Both the position numbers and the translations under genes were made by a program. Of a stretch of 64,000 bases of DNA, positions 8,244 through 16,822 are shown piece after piece. Source of the DNA: Lachnospiraceae bacterium GAM79 (GTDB lineage Bacteria > Bacillota > Clostridia > Lachnospirales > Lachnospiraceae); contig CP085928.1 of assembly GCA_020735665.1 (NCBI GenBank), positions 1,404,501-1,468,500 of the forward strand, given 5' to 3'. The notes below the pieces were generated by a model, which was not told the origin of the DNA, did not search any database, and saw only the letters and a program-made list of their open reading frames with translations. Numbering within the stretch: the stretch's first letter is position 1; every line of letters begins with the position of its first letter.

Positions 8244-9068
8244 TTATTCTTCGTTCCGTTCCAGCTCGTCAAGCAGCTCCCGGATTGTCCTGCCATTGAC
8301 CGGATGTCTCTTATAGCCTGCTATATTGGACAACGGCTCTAATACAAATTCCCGCTTGCACATCTCTATATGTGGGATATGGAGATTCTCCTCATCACAG
8401 ACAAGATCATCATACAAAAGAATATCGATATCCAGTGTTCGTGGTCCCCAGTGGATAAGGCGTTCTCTTCCGGCATCCTTCTCAATCGCATTGATCAGAT
8501 GTAACAGTTCATCCGGTGAATGAAGTGTCTCCACCTCGATACAGCCATTTAAGAAATTATCCTGTTCCACGCCACCATATGGCTCTGTCTCGATGAAATC
8601 GGAAACCTTTGTCACCTTGGTATATTCATCTTTATTTAATTCATCAATCGCAAAATCGAGATAGGATTCCCGGTCGCCCATATTCGAACCAAGTCCCAGA
8701 TAAGCAATGTGTCTCTTTCTTCGTATCTTTACTGACACTGTCTGAAGAGGCATCAATACCGGTGCCCATGGTTTCTCAACCTCTACTTCAACCTCTGACA
8801 TCGTCGGATATGACAGAAGGATATTCGCCGCTACTTCTTCTGCGACTGCTTCGATCAGCTTATACGTATGCTCTTTCATCGTCTTTTCAACCAGATTACA
8901 GATAGCTCCATAATCAATAGACAGCTTCAGATCATCCCGGATCCCTGCCGCCCTTGTCGATGTATACATATCAATATTAATTACAAATTTCTGTCCAAGC
9001 ACATTTTCTTCTTTAAAAACCCCGTGATTGGCAAATATTTCCAGTCCTTTTATGCTGATTCTATCCAT
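8244..9068 (-). CDS. folBK: Fused dihydroneopterin aldolase / HPPK
   Basis: This is a bifunctional folate enzyme. Residues 1-118 are FolB (DRISIKGLEIFANHGVFKEE; VEKPWAPV), which cleaves dihydroneopterin. Residues 120-274 are HPPK (AYLGLGSNMGDR; WGPRTLDIDILLYDD), which pyrophosphorylates the product. The start at 9068 is supported by AGGAGG 6 bases upstream; an open frame to 9113 lacks a ribosome site. It is followed closely by pheA and preceded at 128 bases by folP. Such folB-folK fusions are common in Clostridia. Confidence 0.95.
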   Translation of the reverse strand: MDRISIKGLEIFANHGVFKEENVLGQKFVINIDMYTSTRAAGIRDDLKLSIDYGAICNLVEKTMKEHTYKLIEAVAEEVAANILLSYPTMSEVEVEVEKPWAPVLMPLQTVSVKIRRKRHIAYLGLGSNMGDRESYLDFAIDELNKDEYTKVTKVSDFIETEPYGGVEQDNFLNGCIEVETLHSPDELLHLINAIEKDAGRERLIHWGPRTLDIDILLYDDLVCDEENLHIPHIEMCKREFVLEPLSNIAGYKRHPVNGRTIRELLDELERNEE

Positions 9069-9195
9069 CCGACGCCTCCTGTCTGTTCTCCCTTTTACCA
9101 GATCAAACTTCATCTTTTTTATTTATGATTCATTGAAATTTTTCTTCTGTTCATTGAATCATTAAGTACTGCTTCATTTTCTCTTATTGACTGTA

Positions 9196-10002
9196 TTAAC
9201 TATGCATGATCGCCCATGCCATCTGAAGTGCGCGCGCATTTCCTTTTACATTATGCACACGGAAGAACCGGCACCCCTTCATAAGCCCCATGACCGATGT
9301 CGCGATCGTTCCTTCTTCCCGCTCTGTAACCGGAAGATCAAGAGTCAGACCGATCATGGATTTTCTGGATGTGCCAAGAAGAACCGGCAGCTCCCATTTG
9401 TGCAAAAGCTCCAGATGATTCATCAAAGCAAGATTCTGTTCTAAGTTCTTTGCAAATCCGATTCCCGGATCTACCATGATCTTCTCCTTCTTCACACCTG
9501 CATTCAGTGCCATCTGAACAGATTCGTCCAGATCTTTAACAACGTCGTTTAAATAATCGGTATAATCCATTACCCTTCTGTTATGCATCAGACAACATGC
9601 CACATCATGTGAAGCAACGATATCTGCCATCCTTCCATCCCATTTGAAGCCCCAGATATCATTGATCAGATCTGCACCTGCCCGGATTCCGGCTTCCGCC
9701 ACGCCAGCCTTATAGGTATCCAGTGAAATTACGGTATCAAATCGTTCCCGGATCGCCTCGATCACAGGAACAACACGACCAATCTCCTCATCATCTGAAA
9801 TTAATGTATAACCGGGTCTGGTCGATTCTCCGCCTACATCTATAATATCTGCGCCATCCTTTATCATCTGCTCTGTGGCATACAATGCATCATCGAACTT
9901 ATTATGTGTTCCTCCATCGGAGAAAGAATCCGGTGTCACATTCAAGATTCCCATTACGTATGGTTTTTCATTCAGTTTAAATTCTTTGTTCCCTATAATC
10001 AT
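9196..10002 (-). CDS. folP: Dihydropteroate synthase
   Basis: It joins 6-hydroxymethyl-dihydropterin pyrophosphate to p-aminobenzoate and is the sulfonamide target. The TIM barrel shows GILNVTPDSFSDGG, DVGGESTRPG, and DPGIGFAKN and GTSRKSMIG loops, in family order. The start at ATG 10002 overlaps the upstream HD-gene stop by one base (TGATG), with GGAG about 12 bases upstream. A 128-base gap without a clear terminator separates it from folBK. Confidence 0.97.
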   Translation of the reverse strand: MIIGNKEFKLNEKPYVMGILNVTPDSFSDGGTHNKFDDALYATEQMIKDGADIIDVGGESTRPGYTLISDDEEIGRVVPVIEAIRERFDTVISLDTYKAGVAEAGIRAGADLINDIWGFKWDGRMADIVASHDVACCLMHNRRVMDYTDYLNDVVKDLDESVQMALNAGVKKEKIMVDPGIGFAKNLEQNLALMNHLELLHKWELPVLLGTSRKSMIGLTLDLPVTEREEGTIATSVMGLMKGCRFFRVHNVKGNARALQMAWAIMHS

Positions 10003-10487
10003 CAGTAGACCACTCCTTTGTTCTTTTCGTCTTCCTTCCAGTAACACTCGTCATAAACCTCACAGTCAAAACAACGTCTGGAAAGCTTGTCTGCCCTATA
10101 TATCACATAGGAAAGCCCCTCTGCTTCCTTCCCTGTCGTATTATGTTTGCTGATTGCTTCTAGGATCAGCTCTGTTTCCTCACCGGAAAATCCGGTTGCC
10201 AGCAAAATACTCCGGCTGTTGCGGACACTTGCCAGATGATGTTCTTCGCTGGTCTGATAGCTGACCGCCCGTCCGATATCATGTAATAATGCTGCCGCAT
10301 AGATAAGCTCCGGTTCCAGTCCCAGCTTCTCCTCCAGATTCATCAGCATTCCGATCCTTGCTACATCCAGACAATGATCAATCCCATGACAGCAGAATCT
10401 CCGCTCTTTCTCCGATCTCCTGATCTGCTCCATCCAGTCTTTATATTCTTCATTCGCTAATATTGCGTTGACTCTGTCCATCGTCAT
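10002..10487 (-). CDS. HD-domain phosphohydrolase in folate operon
   Basis: This is a predicted metal-dependent phosphohydrolase. The HD signature is complete: H..HCLDVARI near residue 35, LLHDIGRA near 68, and a downstream D in YRADKLSRR. A C-terminal Cys cluster (CFDCEVYDEC, CX2CX5C) could bind metal. It overlaps folC by 4 bases and folP by 1, so it is translationally coupled to folate enzymes. By context it might dephosphorylate a pterin or other folate intermediate, but that is inference. No folE or folQ is visible in the window. Confidence 0.8.
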   Translation of the reverse strand: MTMDRVNAILANEEYKDWMEQIRRSEKERRFCCHGIDHCLDVARIGMLMNLEEKLGLEPELIYAAALLHDIGRAVSYQTSEEHHLASVRNSRSILLATGFSGEETELILEAISKHNTTGKEAEGLSYVIYRADKLSRRCFDCEVYDECYWKEDEKNKGVVY

Positions 10488-11794
10488 TTCTTCTCTGTAG
10501 TCCTCTCCTGGTTTATCGTACTACTTATCCGCGGTATCAGCGGTCCAATAAAAGATAATGAACCAAATACCACGATCACCGGCTCTGTCAATTCTTGTGC
10601 CAGTGTTTCCGCCTGTCTCTGCGCAGCAAACACATCCTCTGCCGTATCCACCGGCTTTCCGTATGAACGATAGCATTCTGCCAGAATCTCCTTATCAAGC
10701 GCCCGTGGATTATCCGGCGTTACCGTTATGATAAAACTTGCAAATGGTGCCATGATATCCACCATTTTCTCATACTCTTTATCTGCAAGAACACCACAGA
10801 TATAGATCAACGGCCGCCCTGTAAAATATGCCCGGATATTCTCTCTGAGACTTCTCCATCCGCCTTCATTATGTGCTCCATCAATATAAGTCAAAGGCAC
10901 ATCCTTAATCTTCTGGAATCTGCCCTCCCACAACGTCTTTTTTAATCCGTTCTTTATACTCACATTTTTTAAATCAAACTGTTTTTTTATACAATTACAG
11001 ACCTCAATTGCGGTTATACTGTTATAGATCTGATAGATTCCGGGAATCCCCAGCTCATACTCCTGTCCTTTATAACAAAACCTGCTTCCATGCAGATCTT
11101 CTGCTATGACCTGCAGTTGGTCGGTATCTGCCATGATCGGTTCTATCTGCATTTTATCACATTTTTTTAGCCATATCTGTCTCATCTCATCCTGCATCGG
11201 ATATGCCACACACGGAACCTGTTCCCGAAGGATCCCCATCTTCTGTTCCAGAATCTCCTGCAATGTATCACCAAGAAACTGCATATGATCTCTGCTGATG
11301 CTTGCAAGCACGGTACAAAGCGGCTGTTTCACCACATTTGTCGCATCGTTCTTTCCTCCCATTCCGGTTTCCAGTAACACGATATCGACCTTTTTCTGCA
11401 CAAAATACAGAAATGCTACCGCAGTCTCAAGCTCAAATGCGGTCGGAATCGGAAGCCCGGCTTCCTCCATATCCTCGCAAACCGGGATCACAGTCTCCAT
11501 GATCCGTGCAAATTCCGATTCCTTCATATAATGTCCATTTATCTGAAATCGTTCCAGATATGTAAAGATCGTTGGGGATATATAGCGTCCGGCAACATAC
11601 CCTGCATCCTCCAGAATATGCCCGACAAATGCGAATATAGAACCTTTTCCGTTTGTTCCGGCTATATGAACGACAGGAACCCGATCCTGTGGATTCCCCA
11701 GTCTTAAAAGTAGTTCTTTCACTGTCTCCGTTCCGTAGACACTGCCTCTTTTTCCCGCTTCTTTCATATATAGATATGCTTCTTCGTATGTCAT
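10484..11794 (-). CDS. folC: Dihydrofolate / folylpolyglutamate synthase
   Basis: This Mur-ligase-type enzyme adds glutamate to dihydropteroate and to folates. It shows the P-loop HIAGTNGKGSI (around residue 45), LLETGMGGKNDATNV, SRDHMQFLGDT, and the late IDGAHNEGG motif. The 436 residues are the usual length. It ends in a 4-base overlap with the HD gene. A polysaccharide deacetylase lies 51 bases upstream on the same strand and may share its transcript. Confidence 0.95.
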   Translation of the reverse strand: MTYEEAYLYMKEAGKRGSVYGTETVKELLLRLGNPQDRVPVVHIAGTNGKGSIFAFVGHILEDAGYVAGRYISPTIFTYLERFQINGHYMKESEFARIMETVIPVCEDMEEAGLPIPTAFELETAVAFLYFVQKKVDIVLLETGMGGKNDATNVVKQPLCTVLASISRDHMQFLGDTLQEILEQKMGILREQVPCVAYPMQDEMRQIWLKKCDKMQIEPIMADTDQLQVIAEDLHGSRFCYKGQEYELGIPGIYQIYNSITAIEVCNCIKKQFDLKNVSIKNGLKKTLWEGRFQKIKDVPLTYIDGAHNEGGWRSLRENIRAYFTGRPLIYICGVLADKEYEKMVDIMAPFASFIITVTPDNPRALDKEILAECYRSYGKPVDTAEDVFAAQRQAETLAQELTEPVIVVFGSLSFIGPLIPRISSTINQERTTEKK

Positions 11795-11845
11795 TCTTTA
11801 GCCTCTTTACTTGATTATGTATAGATAAAATATAATGAACTATTT

Positions 11846-12676
11846 CTAATGTGTTCTATGTTGGATATGCGGTGTATCATCATCAATCGGAAGGATCTCA
11901 TATCCATGTTCCTCTAATTGTTCAATCAGTGACGGCAGAGATTCCACTGTTTCATGACAGCAATCCAGATCATGCATCAATATGATCGTGTCATCATAAT
12001 TTAATGCATCCTTCAATATATTCTTTACAAGCTGATCCGGTGTCTGTCCGGCAATCACCGCATCATTATTCAATGCATTCCAGTCAAAATACGTCAATCC
12101 TGCCGAGTCCAGATAGTCGATCAGGTCATTCACCGGTACCTGCGTAACACGGTTTGAACTTCCACCCGGGAACCTGTAATACCGGCAGTCCACTCCTGTA
12201 ACATCATACAATAATTTTCTTAATTCCTCAACATCATTCACGAAATTGTCATAGCTTGCATAGATCGTACTATATTCATGGGAATATGAATGGATCGCCA
12301 GCGTATGCCCTTCCTCCACGATCCGTTTGTACATGGGATAGTATCGTTCATTTCTTCCTATTACAAAGAACGTAGCTTTAACGTTATGCTCTTTTAAAAT
12401 ATCAAGGATCTCTCCGGTCTGATCGGATGGGCCGTCGTCAAAGGTCAGATATGCCCGTTTTCGCGTCACTGCCTTTGATGACATGGCAGCCACGCTGTCT
12501 GAATCCGGAAATTTATCTTTCTGATCGATAATGAATTTTCCTGTAAACAATAAAAATACGATCAGTGCAGCAACCAGAATTATATTTTGCCAATAAGCTG
12601 CAAAAAATCGGTCACACTCTTTTAACGCTTCATTGGCTTTTATGTGGGATAAAACTGTTTTTATTATTTTCCTCAT
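11846..12676 (-). CDS. Membrane-anchored polysaccharide deacetylase (NodB fold)
   Basis: It removes N-acetyl groups from peptidoglycan or another surface glycan. A single N-terminal membrane segment (around residues 30-50) is followed by the NodB domain. Motifs are LTFDDGPSDQTGEI (catalytic Asp and metal Asp), HSYSHEY (metal His pair), YRFPGGSSN and the late LMHD. The domain faces outward. The exact substrate cannot be told from sequence. It is the first gene of the minus-strand series that continues into folC. Confidence 0.92.
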   Translation of the reverse strand: MRKIIKTVLSHIKANEALKECDRFFAAYWQNIILVAALIVFLLFTGKFIIDQKDKFPDSDSVAAMSSKAVTRKRAYLTFDDGPSDQTGEILDILKEHNVKATFFVIGRNERYYPMYKRIVEEGHTLAIHSYSHEYSTIYASYDNFVNDVEELRKLLYDVTGVDCRYYRFPGGSSNRVTQVPVNDLIDYLDSAGLTYFDWNALNNDAVIAGQTPDQLVKNILKDALNYDDTIILMHDLDCCHETVESLPSLIEQLEEHGYEILPIDDDTPHIQHRTH

Positions 12677-12792
12677 TTTTATAAGATCTTCCGTTTTTTA
12701 TACATCTATACTCCTAATCTGATATTTTTATTCGAATAAAAAACAGGAAATGTCAGATACTATTTTTATCAAATGGAAAAGGAGAATAAAAA

Positions 12793-13308
12793 ATGAAAAA
12801 ATCATTTCTTTTATGCGCATGTCTGGTTGTCATGGCATTTACCCTGACTGCATGCGGCGAGAAAAATAACCCTGAAACAACCGGTACAACAACCGGGAGC
12901 AGTACAGAGGACAGCAGTTCCACAGAAAATGGAAATAATTCAAACGGTACAGGTTCTGTAGGTAAGGATCTCGGTAACATGATCGATGATGCCGGAGATA
13001 TTGTAGATGATGCAGCAAAGGATGTATCCGATGCTCTGACCGGAAGCTATGATACTTATGACCATGCTTATAAGTATTTTATGGATCAGATTCCCGGTGA
13101 CTCTAAAAACTATGAAGTCCGTAATAACGACAAGGATCTTACTGATTATAACTCCGGCAGCATGGGCTACCACTTTGAGCTTCATGACACCAGAAAATCT
13201 GACAACTCTAAGGTTGGTGACTTCTATGTAGATTCTACCTCCGGCAAGGTCTACAAGGCAGTCTCCGGCTCCGGCGTGTCCGAATTTGACTTCTCAACCT
13301 TGAAGTAG
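12793..13308 (+). CDS. Secreted lipoprotein of unknown function, 171 residues
   Basis: It has a lipoprotein signal with lipobox LTAC (Cys21), then a Thr/Ser/Asn-rich low-complexity linker (28-55). An acidic helical stretch follows (GNMIDDAGDIVDDAAKDVSD), then a C-terminal beta-rich domain (around 90-171). The ribosome site is AAAAGGAG, 8 bases upstream. I do not recognise the C-terminal domain. The gene is monocistronic, convergent with 13739-14017, and ends in a terminator hairpin whose loop holds family A copy A2. Confidence 0.75.
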   Translation: MKKSFLLCACLVVMAFTLTACGEKNNPETTGTTTGSSTEDSSSTENGNNSNGTGSVGKDLGNMIDDAGDIVDDAAKDVSDALTGSYDTYDHAYKYFMDQIPGDSKNYEVRNNDKDLTDYNSGSMGYHFELHDTRKSDNSKVGDFYVDSTSGKVYKAVSGSGVSEFDFSTLK

Positions 13309-13324
13309 ACCACCTTTAAAAAAC

Positions 13325-13460
13325 GGAAGACAGGGTTACCTATTATTATGCAAGACGCTTTCGCTCTACCTTCAACGCAGTGGTACGTAAGGCTGCAAAG
13401 TACGCAGCCTAAGTACCAGCGCTCAGGCAGGCTTGCTTCATAACAGTAACCCTGTCTTCC
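13325..13460 (-). repeat. Family A structured element, copy A2, in a terminator loop
   Basis: The outer arms GGAAGACAGGGTTAC (13325-13339) and its perfect complement (13446-13460) form a rho-independent terminator stem for the plus-strand lipoprotein gene, with a T tract after and an A tract before. The whole family core (13340-13445) sits in its loop and reads on the minus strand: TTATGAAGCAAGCC, GGTACTTAGG, a CTGCC/GGTAG helix, and the GC-GAAA-GC mini-hairpin. It pairs back to back with A3. Confidence 0.82.
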
Positions 13461-13560
13461 ATTTTTTTTACGGTATCAAAATTCAACAATCCTATTTTTT
13501 AAATATCTGTTGTTTTTATTTATATTTTTTTCGAGAATACAATGGTGGACTTGCTTTATC

Positions 13561-13755
13561 AGGACGATAAAAAGTAAGACGAACGAACCGGTCGATGGTT
13601 ATACTATTATGTAGCAAGCCTATCCGAATGTCGGTCCTTGATGAGCTGTATAAACAGCGAATCTAGTACCGCTACATGAGGATAGAGTGCAAACGTCTTG
13701 CGTAATAATAGGTATAACCATCGACCAGTTCGTCCGTTTTAAGATTTATCGTCCT
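13561..13755 (+). repeat. Family A structured element, copy A3
   Basis: The core (13605-13711) reads on the plus strand: TATTATGTAGCAAGCC, P2 CTATCC/GGATAG, GGTCCTTGAT/ATCTAGTACC, GNRA hairpin GT-GCAA-AC, CTTGCGTAATAATA. The arms are unusually long (13561-13604 and 13712-13755). The inner 15 bases pair perfectly. The outermost 11 bases (AGGACGATAAA and complement) also pair perfectly, and on the right they include the last codons of the neighbouring gene 13739-14017. The region 13461-13560 between A2 and A3 is AT-rich with nothing recognisable. Confidence 0.82.
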
Positions 13756-14017
13756 CTTTTTTGACAATTTCATGGGTGATGGGATTTACGACTACGCCCA
13801 TCTCCTCTGCCATTTTGAGGTAGACATCCATCTCATGGTCTTTTCTCTGCTGTTCGCGTTTGCGGATAGCTTTTGACCGGATGATCTCCACGATACCGAA
13901 TACGATCATACAGCATCCAAAGAAGATCATCACAGGGCTTAAGGTACCTATACACCCCTTTACCAGACAGATCGTTCCGATTCCGATCATGATGATTCCC
14001 ATTACCAGATTAAACAT
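13739..14017 (-). CDS. Small membrane protein, 92 residues
   Basis: I do not recognise this protein. Two hydrophobic segments (around residues 4-24 and 27-45) are followed by a charged cytoplasmic tail (RKREQQRKDHEMDVYLKMAEEMG). The ATG directly follows the stop of the 120-residue gene (TAA-ATG), so the two are coupled. Its last codons lie inside the outer arm of element A3. Confidence 0.6.
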   Translation of the reverse strand: MFNLVMGIIMIGIGTICLVKGCIGTLSPVMIFFGCCMIVFGIVEIIRSKAIRKREQQRKDHEMDVYLKMAEEMGVVVNPITHEIVKKEDDKS

Positions 14018-14380
14018 TTAACTTTCCTTTCCTGTATAAAATGCATCTTTTCCTGCTTTTTCCATCATTTTGTCATACTGATCGTACATTCTCTGCACGC
14101 TGTTTTCGAGTAAATAATAATGCCGGATATATGGGATCAGTAAGACAAACAGTGCTGCCGCTAACAGTAAGATCTGTATTTTTTCCGTCACCACAAAGGT
14201 CACACAGCAGCCTACCGTAAGGATCGCAAATAAGATTGTTACAAGAAGATGGATCAAACGCTCATGCATGAAAAATTTGATCTGCACCAGATGTCTCCGC
14301 ATCTCCTCATCAAAATCAACATCATCCCTTGCAAGCAGTTTATCTACATATACCAGATATTCTTTGATTCGTTTTGCCAT
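14018..14380 (-). CDS. Small membrane protein, 120 residues
   Basis: The family is unknown. A charged N-terminal helical region (residues 1-38) is followed by two hydrophobic segments (around 40-60 and 65-86) and a C-terminal amphipathic stretch (SVQRMYDQYDKMMEKAGKDAF). AGGTG precedes the start. It probably forms a three-gene operon with its neighbours on both sides. Confidence 0.6.
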   Translation of the reverse strand: MAKRIKEYLVYVDKLLARDDVDFDEEMRRHLVQIKFFMHERLIHLLVTILFAILTVGCCVTFVVTEKIQILLLAAALFVLLIPYIRHYYLLENSVQRMYDQYDKMMEKAGKDAFYTGKES

Positions 14381-14390
14381 ATTCGATCAC

Positions 14391-14912
14391 CTAACCCATG
14401 TTTGCCTTATTCAGGAAATGATTCCATCCGGCAATTACCTTATCATAATAAAAGCTTACTATATAAGAATCTTCGTCAACATCAACGATCATCTGATAAC
14501 ACTTCTTATCTGCTTCCGGCTTACCACCATAGAAGATATAGTTCTCTTTGAACTTTCCAAATATCTTTTCATACTCATCTTCCGCAAGTTTCTGATCCGG
14601 AACTTCTTCTACCAGATTATCATTTGCATCATAATACTTATGACCTTCTAACAACACCGCTTCGATGACCGGATTCTTAAACCGGATCTCCATCTGATCG
14701 GCATATTTGTCTGTATAGTATTCGTTCTGAGAATTGTTATCCTTTACAACTGCACCTTCTACATAGAGTTCCAGCCATCTTGCCCGAAGCCCTTTAAGGG
14801 AAGCTGCTTCGCCATCTGTTTCCACTTCTCCAGCTCCGACAAGCTTCATTTCTTTGATCTGTGCATCCCGTAACTGAATGGTTTCTATCTCATTTGTACT
14901 CTTAAATTTCAT
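14391..14912 (-). CDS. Hypothetical protein, 173 residues
   Basis: It is a soluble, acidic protein with no signal peptide. The middle is rich in predicted beta strands and Tyr residues (YEKIFGKFKENYIFYGG). It is first of three co-directional genes with spacings of 10 and 0 bases, followed by two small membrane proteins. I do not recognise the family. The ribosome site before 14912 is weak. Confidence 0.55.
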   Translation of the reverse strand: MKFKSTNEIETIQLRDAQIKEMKLVGAGEVETDGEAASLKGLRARWLELYVEGAVVKDNNSQNEYYTDKYADQMEIRFKNPVIEAVLLEGHKYYDANDNLVEEVPDQKLAEDEYEKIFGKFKENYIFYGGKPEADKKCYQMIVDVDEDSYIVSFYYDKVIAGWNHFLNKANMG

Positions 14913-14993
14913 ATTTTATACACCGTCCTGAACAATTTATAACTCCTATAACTATAAACTGTTTTTCATGGCTTGTAAATGGAATTTAAGACA

Positions 14994-15027
14994 GAAAAAT
15001 AAGAGGAACCCGTCTTACAGGCTCCTC
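14994..15027 (-). terminator. Terminator of amt-glnK
   Basis: On the minus strand GAGGAGCC and GGTTCCTC (one G-T pair) enclose a 9-base loop, followed by TTATTTTT, 8 bases after the glnK stop. Confidence 0.82.
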
Positions 15028-15035
15028 CTGTTTAT

Positions 15036-15383
15036 CTAATTCAGCGCATCATAGCCGCTTTCCTTCGTACGGATCTTCATGGCGGTGCGGATCTCATAAC
15101 TGAAGATCTTGCCGTCTCCGACTTCTCCGGTGTATGCTGCCTTCTGGATCGCATCGATCGTCTTCTTCTCCCATTCTTCCGAAGAAACTACGATCTCAAA
15201 TTTAATCTTCGGCTGCATAACGACATCAACCTCTGTACCACGTACCAGCTTCTTATATCCTCGCTGTGCACCGCATCCCATTACCTGAGATACCGTAATA
15301 CCATTTACATCGATCGCATTCAGTGCTTCCTTTACATCTTCAAATACTTCTTCTCGCACGATTGCTTCTATCTTGATCATCAT
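15036..15383 (-). CDS. glnK: P-II nitrogen regulatory protein
   Basis: It is a trimeric signal protein that senses ATP/ADP and 2-oxoglutarate and gates the ammonium channel. The start at 15383 (MMIKIEAIVRE) has GGAG 9 bases upstream; the longer frame to 15497 overlaps amt and is not used. The T-loop is GCGAQRGYKKLVRGTEVDVVMQP. The residue matching the uridylylated Tyr51 of enteric P-II proteins is Val here, so covalent control by that route is unlikely. The C-terminal block GEVGDGKIFSYEIRTAMKIRT is typical. It is coupled to amt. Confidence 0.95.
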   Translation of the reverse strand: MMIKIEAIVREEVFEDVKEALNAIDVNGITVSQVMGCGAQRGYKKLVRGTEVDVVMQPKIKFEIVVSSEEWEKKTIDAIQKAAYTGEVGDGKIFSYEIRTAMKIRTKESGYDALN

Positions 15384-15408
15384 ATTATCATACTCCTTTC
15401 CGCAACTT

Positions 15409-16653
15409 CTATGAATCCAGTCCGTTAAATGTCGGATATGCACTTTCTCCCTGTTCTGCGATATCCAGACCGATCTTTTCTTCCTTATCTGATACACGAA
15501 GCGGTGTGATCAGTCTTACAAGTCCAAGACAGATAAACGTTCCGACCACTGCAACTGCTATTGTCACAACGATACCGATCAACTGTGCAACAAAAAGGTG
15601 ATAGTCTCCGAAGAACAGTCCATCCCATCTGGCAACGCTGTTGATCGAACTCTTACCAAATAATCCGGTCGCGATACCACCCCAGACACCACCGATACCA
15701 TGACATCCAAAAGCATCGAGTGCATCATCTATTTTCAATTTCTTCTTCAATAAAGTAATCATACCACAACAGATCGGACTTACAAGTGCACCGATGATAA
15801 ATGCAGACCAGACCGGAACAAAGCCTGCTCCCGGTGTGATCGCAACCAGCCCGACAACAAGACCGGTCGAAGCACCAACCAAGGTTGGCTTTTCATCTTT
15901 TATCACATCGATCAGCATCCATGACATCATGGCACTCGCACTTGCGATCGCTGAGGTTAAGAATGCATGAGCTGCAAGGCCATTTGCTCCGAGGGCACTT
16001 CCTGCATTGAAGCCGAACCATCCGAACCAGAGGATAAATGCGCCAAGAGCAACGAATGGAATGTTATGAACACGATAAGCAGTATTCTCATAACCTTTTC
16101 GTCTGCCAAGGATAATCGCAAATATCAATGCACTTACACCGGAGCTGATATGTACGACATTTCCGCCTGCAAAATCGACGGAACCGATCTCTGCAAGGAA
16201 ACCGCCCTGTCCCCATACCATATGTGCCATCGGGTAGTAAACCAGAATCGACCAGAACATGATAAAGAAGAATAAAGCCTTAAACTTTACACGTCCGACT
16301 AATGATCCTGTGATCAGTGCCGGCGTGATCATTGCAAACATCATCTGAAATGCAATATATACAAAATGCGGAATATTGTCTGCATATGGTCCGGCCTCAT
16401 TCATGGATATGCTATTTAATGCAAACCATCTGAGATCACCAATGATTCCTCCGTGATTTCCCCCAAAAGAAAGAGAGTAACCAAATAATATCCACATTAC
16501 AACTGAAAGTCCCATAATAAAAGTACATGCCATCATCGTATTAACGACATTTTTCCTTCGCACCATTCCACCATAAAAGAAAGCAAGTCCCGGTGTCATA
16601 AAAAATACCAACGCTGTACAGATCAGCATAAAACCAGTATCACCAGTATTCAT
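15409..16653 (-). CDS. amt: Ammonium transporter
   Basis: It is a trimeric ammonium channel. About 11 membrane segments are visible over 414 residues, with the family signature DFAGGNVVHISSGVSALI, the pore segment FYGGMVRRKNV and DALDAFGCHGIGG containing the pore His. The start at 16653 has GGAGG 8 bases upstream; the open frame to 16782 lacks support. glnK follows at 25 bases. Expression is likely set by the promoter and hairpin at 16773-16851. Confidence 0.96.
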   Translation of the reverse strand: MNTGDTGFMLICTALVFFMTPGLAFFYGGMVRRKNVVNTMMACTFIMGLSVVMWILFGYSLSFGGNHGGIIGDLRWFALNSISMNEAGPYADNIPHFVYIAFQMMFAMITPALITGSLVGRVKFKALFFFIMFWSILVYYPMAHMVWGQGGFLAEIGSVDFAGGNVVHISSGVSALIFAIILGRRKGYENTAYRVHNIPFVALGAFILWFGWFGFNAGSALGANGLAAHAFLTSAIASASAMMSWMLIDVIKDEKPTLVGASTGLVVGLVAITPGAGFVPVWSAFIIGALVSPICCGMITLLKKKLKIDDALDAFGCHGIGGVWGGIATGLFGKSSINSVARWDGLFFGDYHLFVAQLIGIVVTIAVAVVGTFICLGLVRLITPLRVSDKEEKIGLDIAEQGESAYPTFNGLDS

Positions 16654-16772
16654 AACTATTTCCTCCATTTTTTCTGAAATTCTTTTTGAAATCTCCGGCA
16701 GGTGCGCATCCCCCGACAGGTTTCGCTTCACTCTTTTACAAAATTCCATGGTACTTTTTTTGTAAAACAGAA

Positions 16773-16812
16773 AAGACGCCAATCGAACGTATCTCGTTCA
16801 ACTGACGTCTTT
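16773..16812 (-). terminator. Attenuator-like hairpin in the amt leader
   Basis: On the minus strand a 17-pair imperfect stem (AAGACGTCAGTTGAACG against CGTTCGATTGGCGTCTT) with a 5-base loop is followed by TTCTGTTTT. It starts only about 10 bases after the -10 element of the amt promoter, so nearly all amt transcripts must pass it. The remaining leader up to 16654 shows no further clear structure. Confidence 0.72.
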
Positions 16813-16822
16813 GTCTGAAGAC

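Noticed and set aside
16773-16812. Glutamine riboswitch or ANTAR-type double hairpin upstream of amt
   Set aside because: Only one hairpin is present. Its loop has 5 bases rather than the 6-base ANTAR loop, and I see no glnA-motif consensus.
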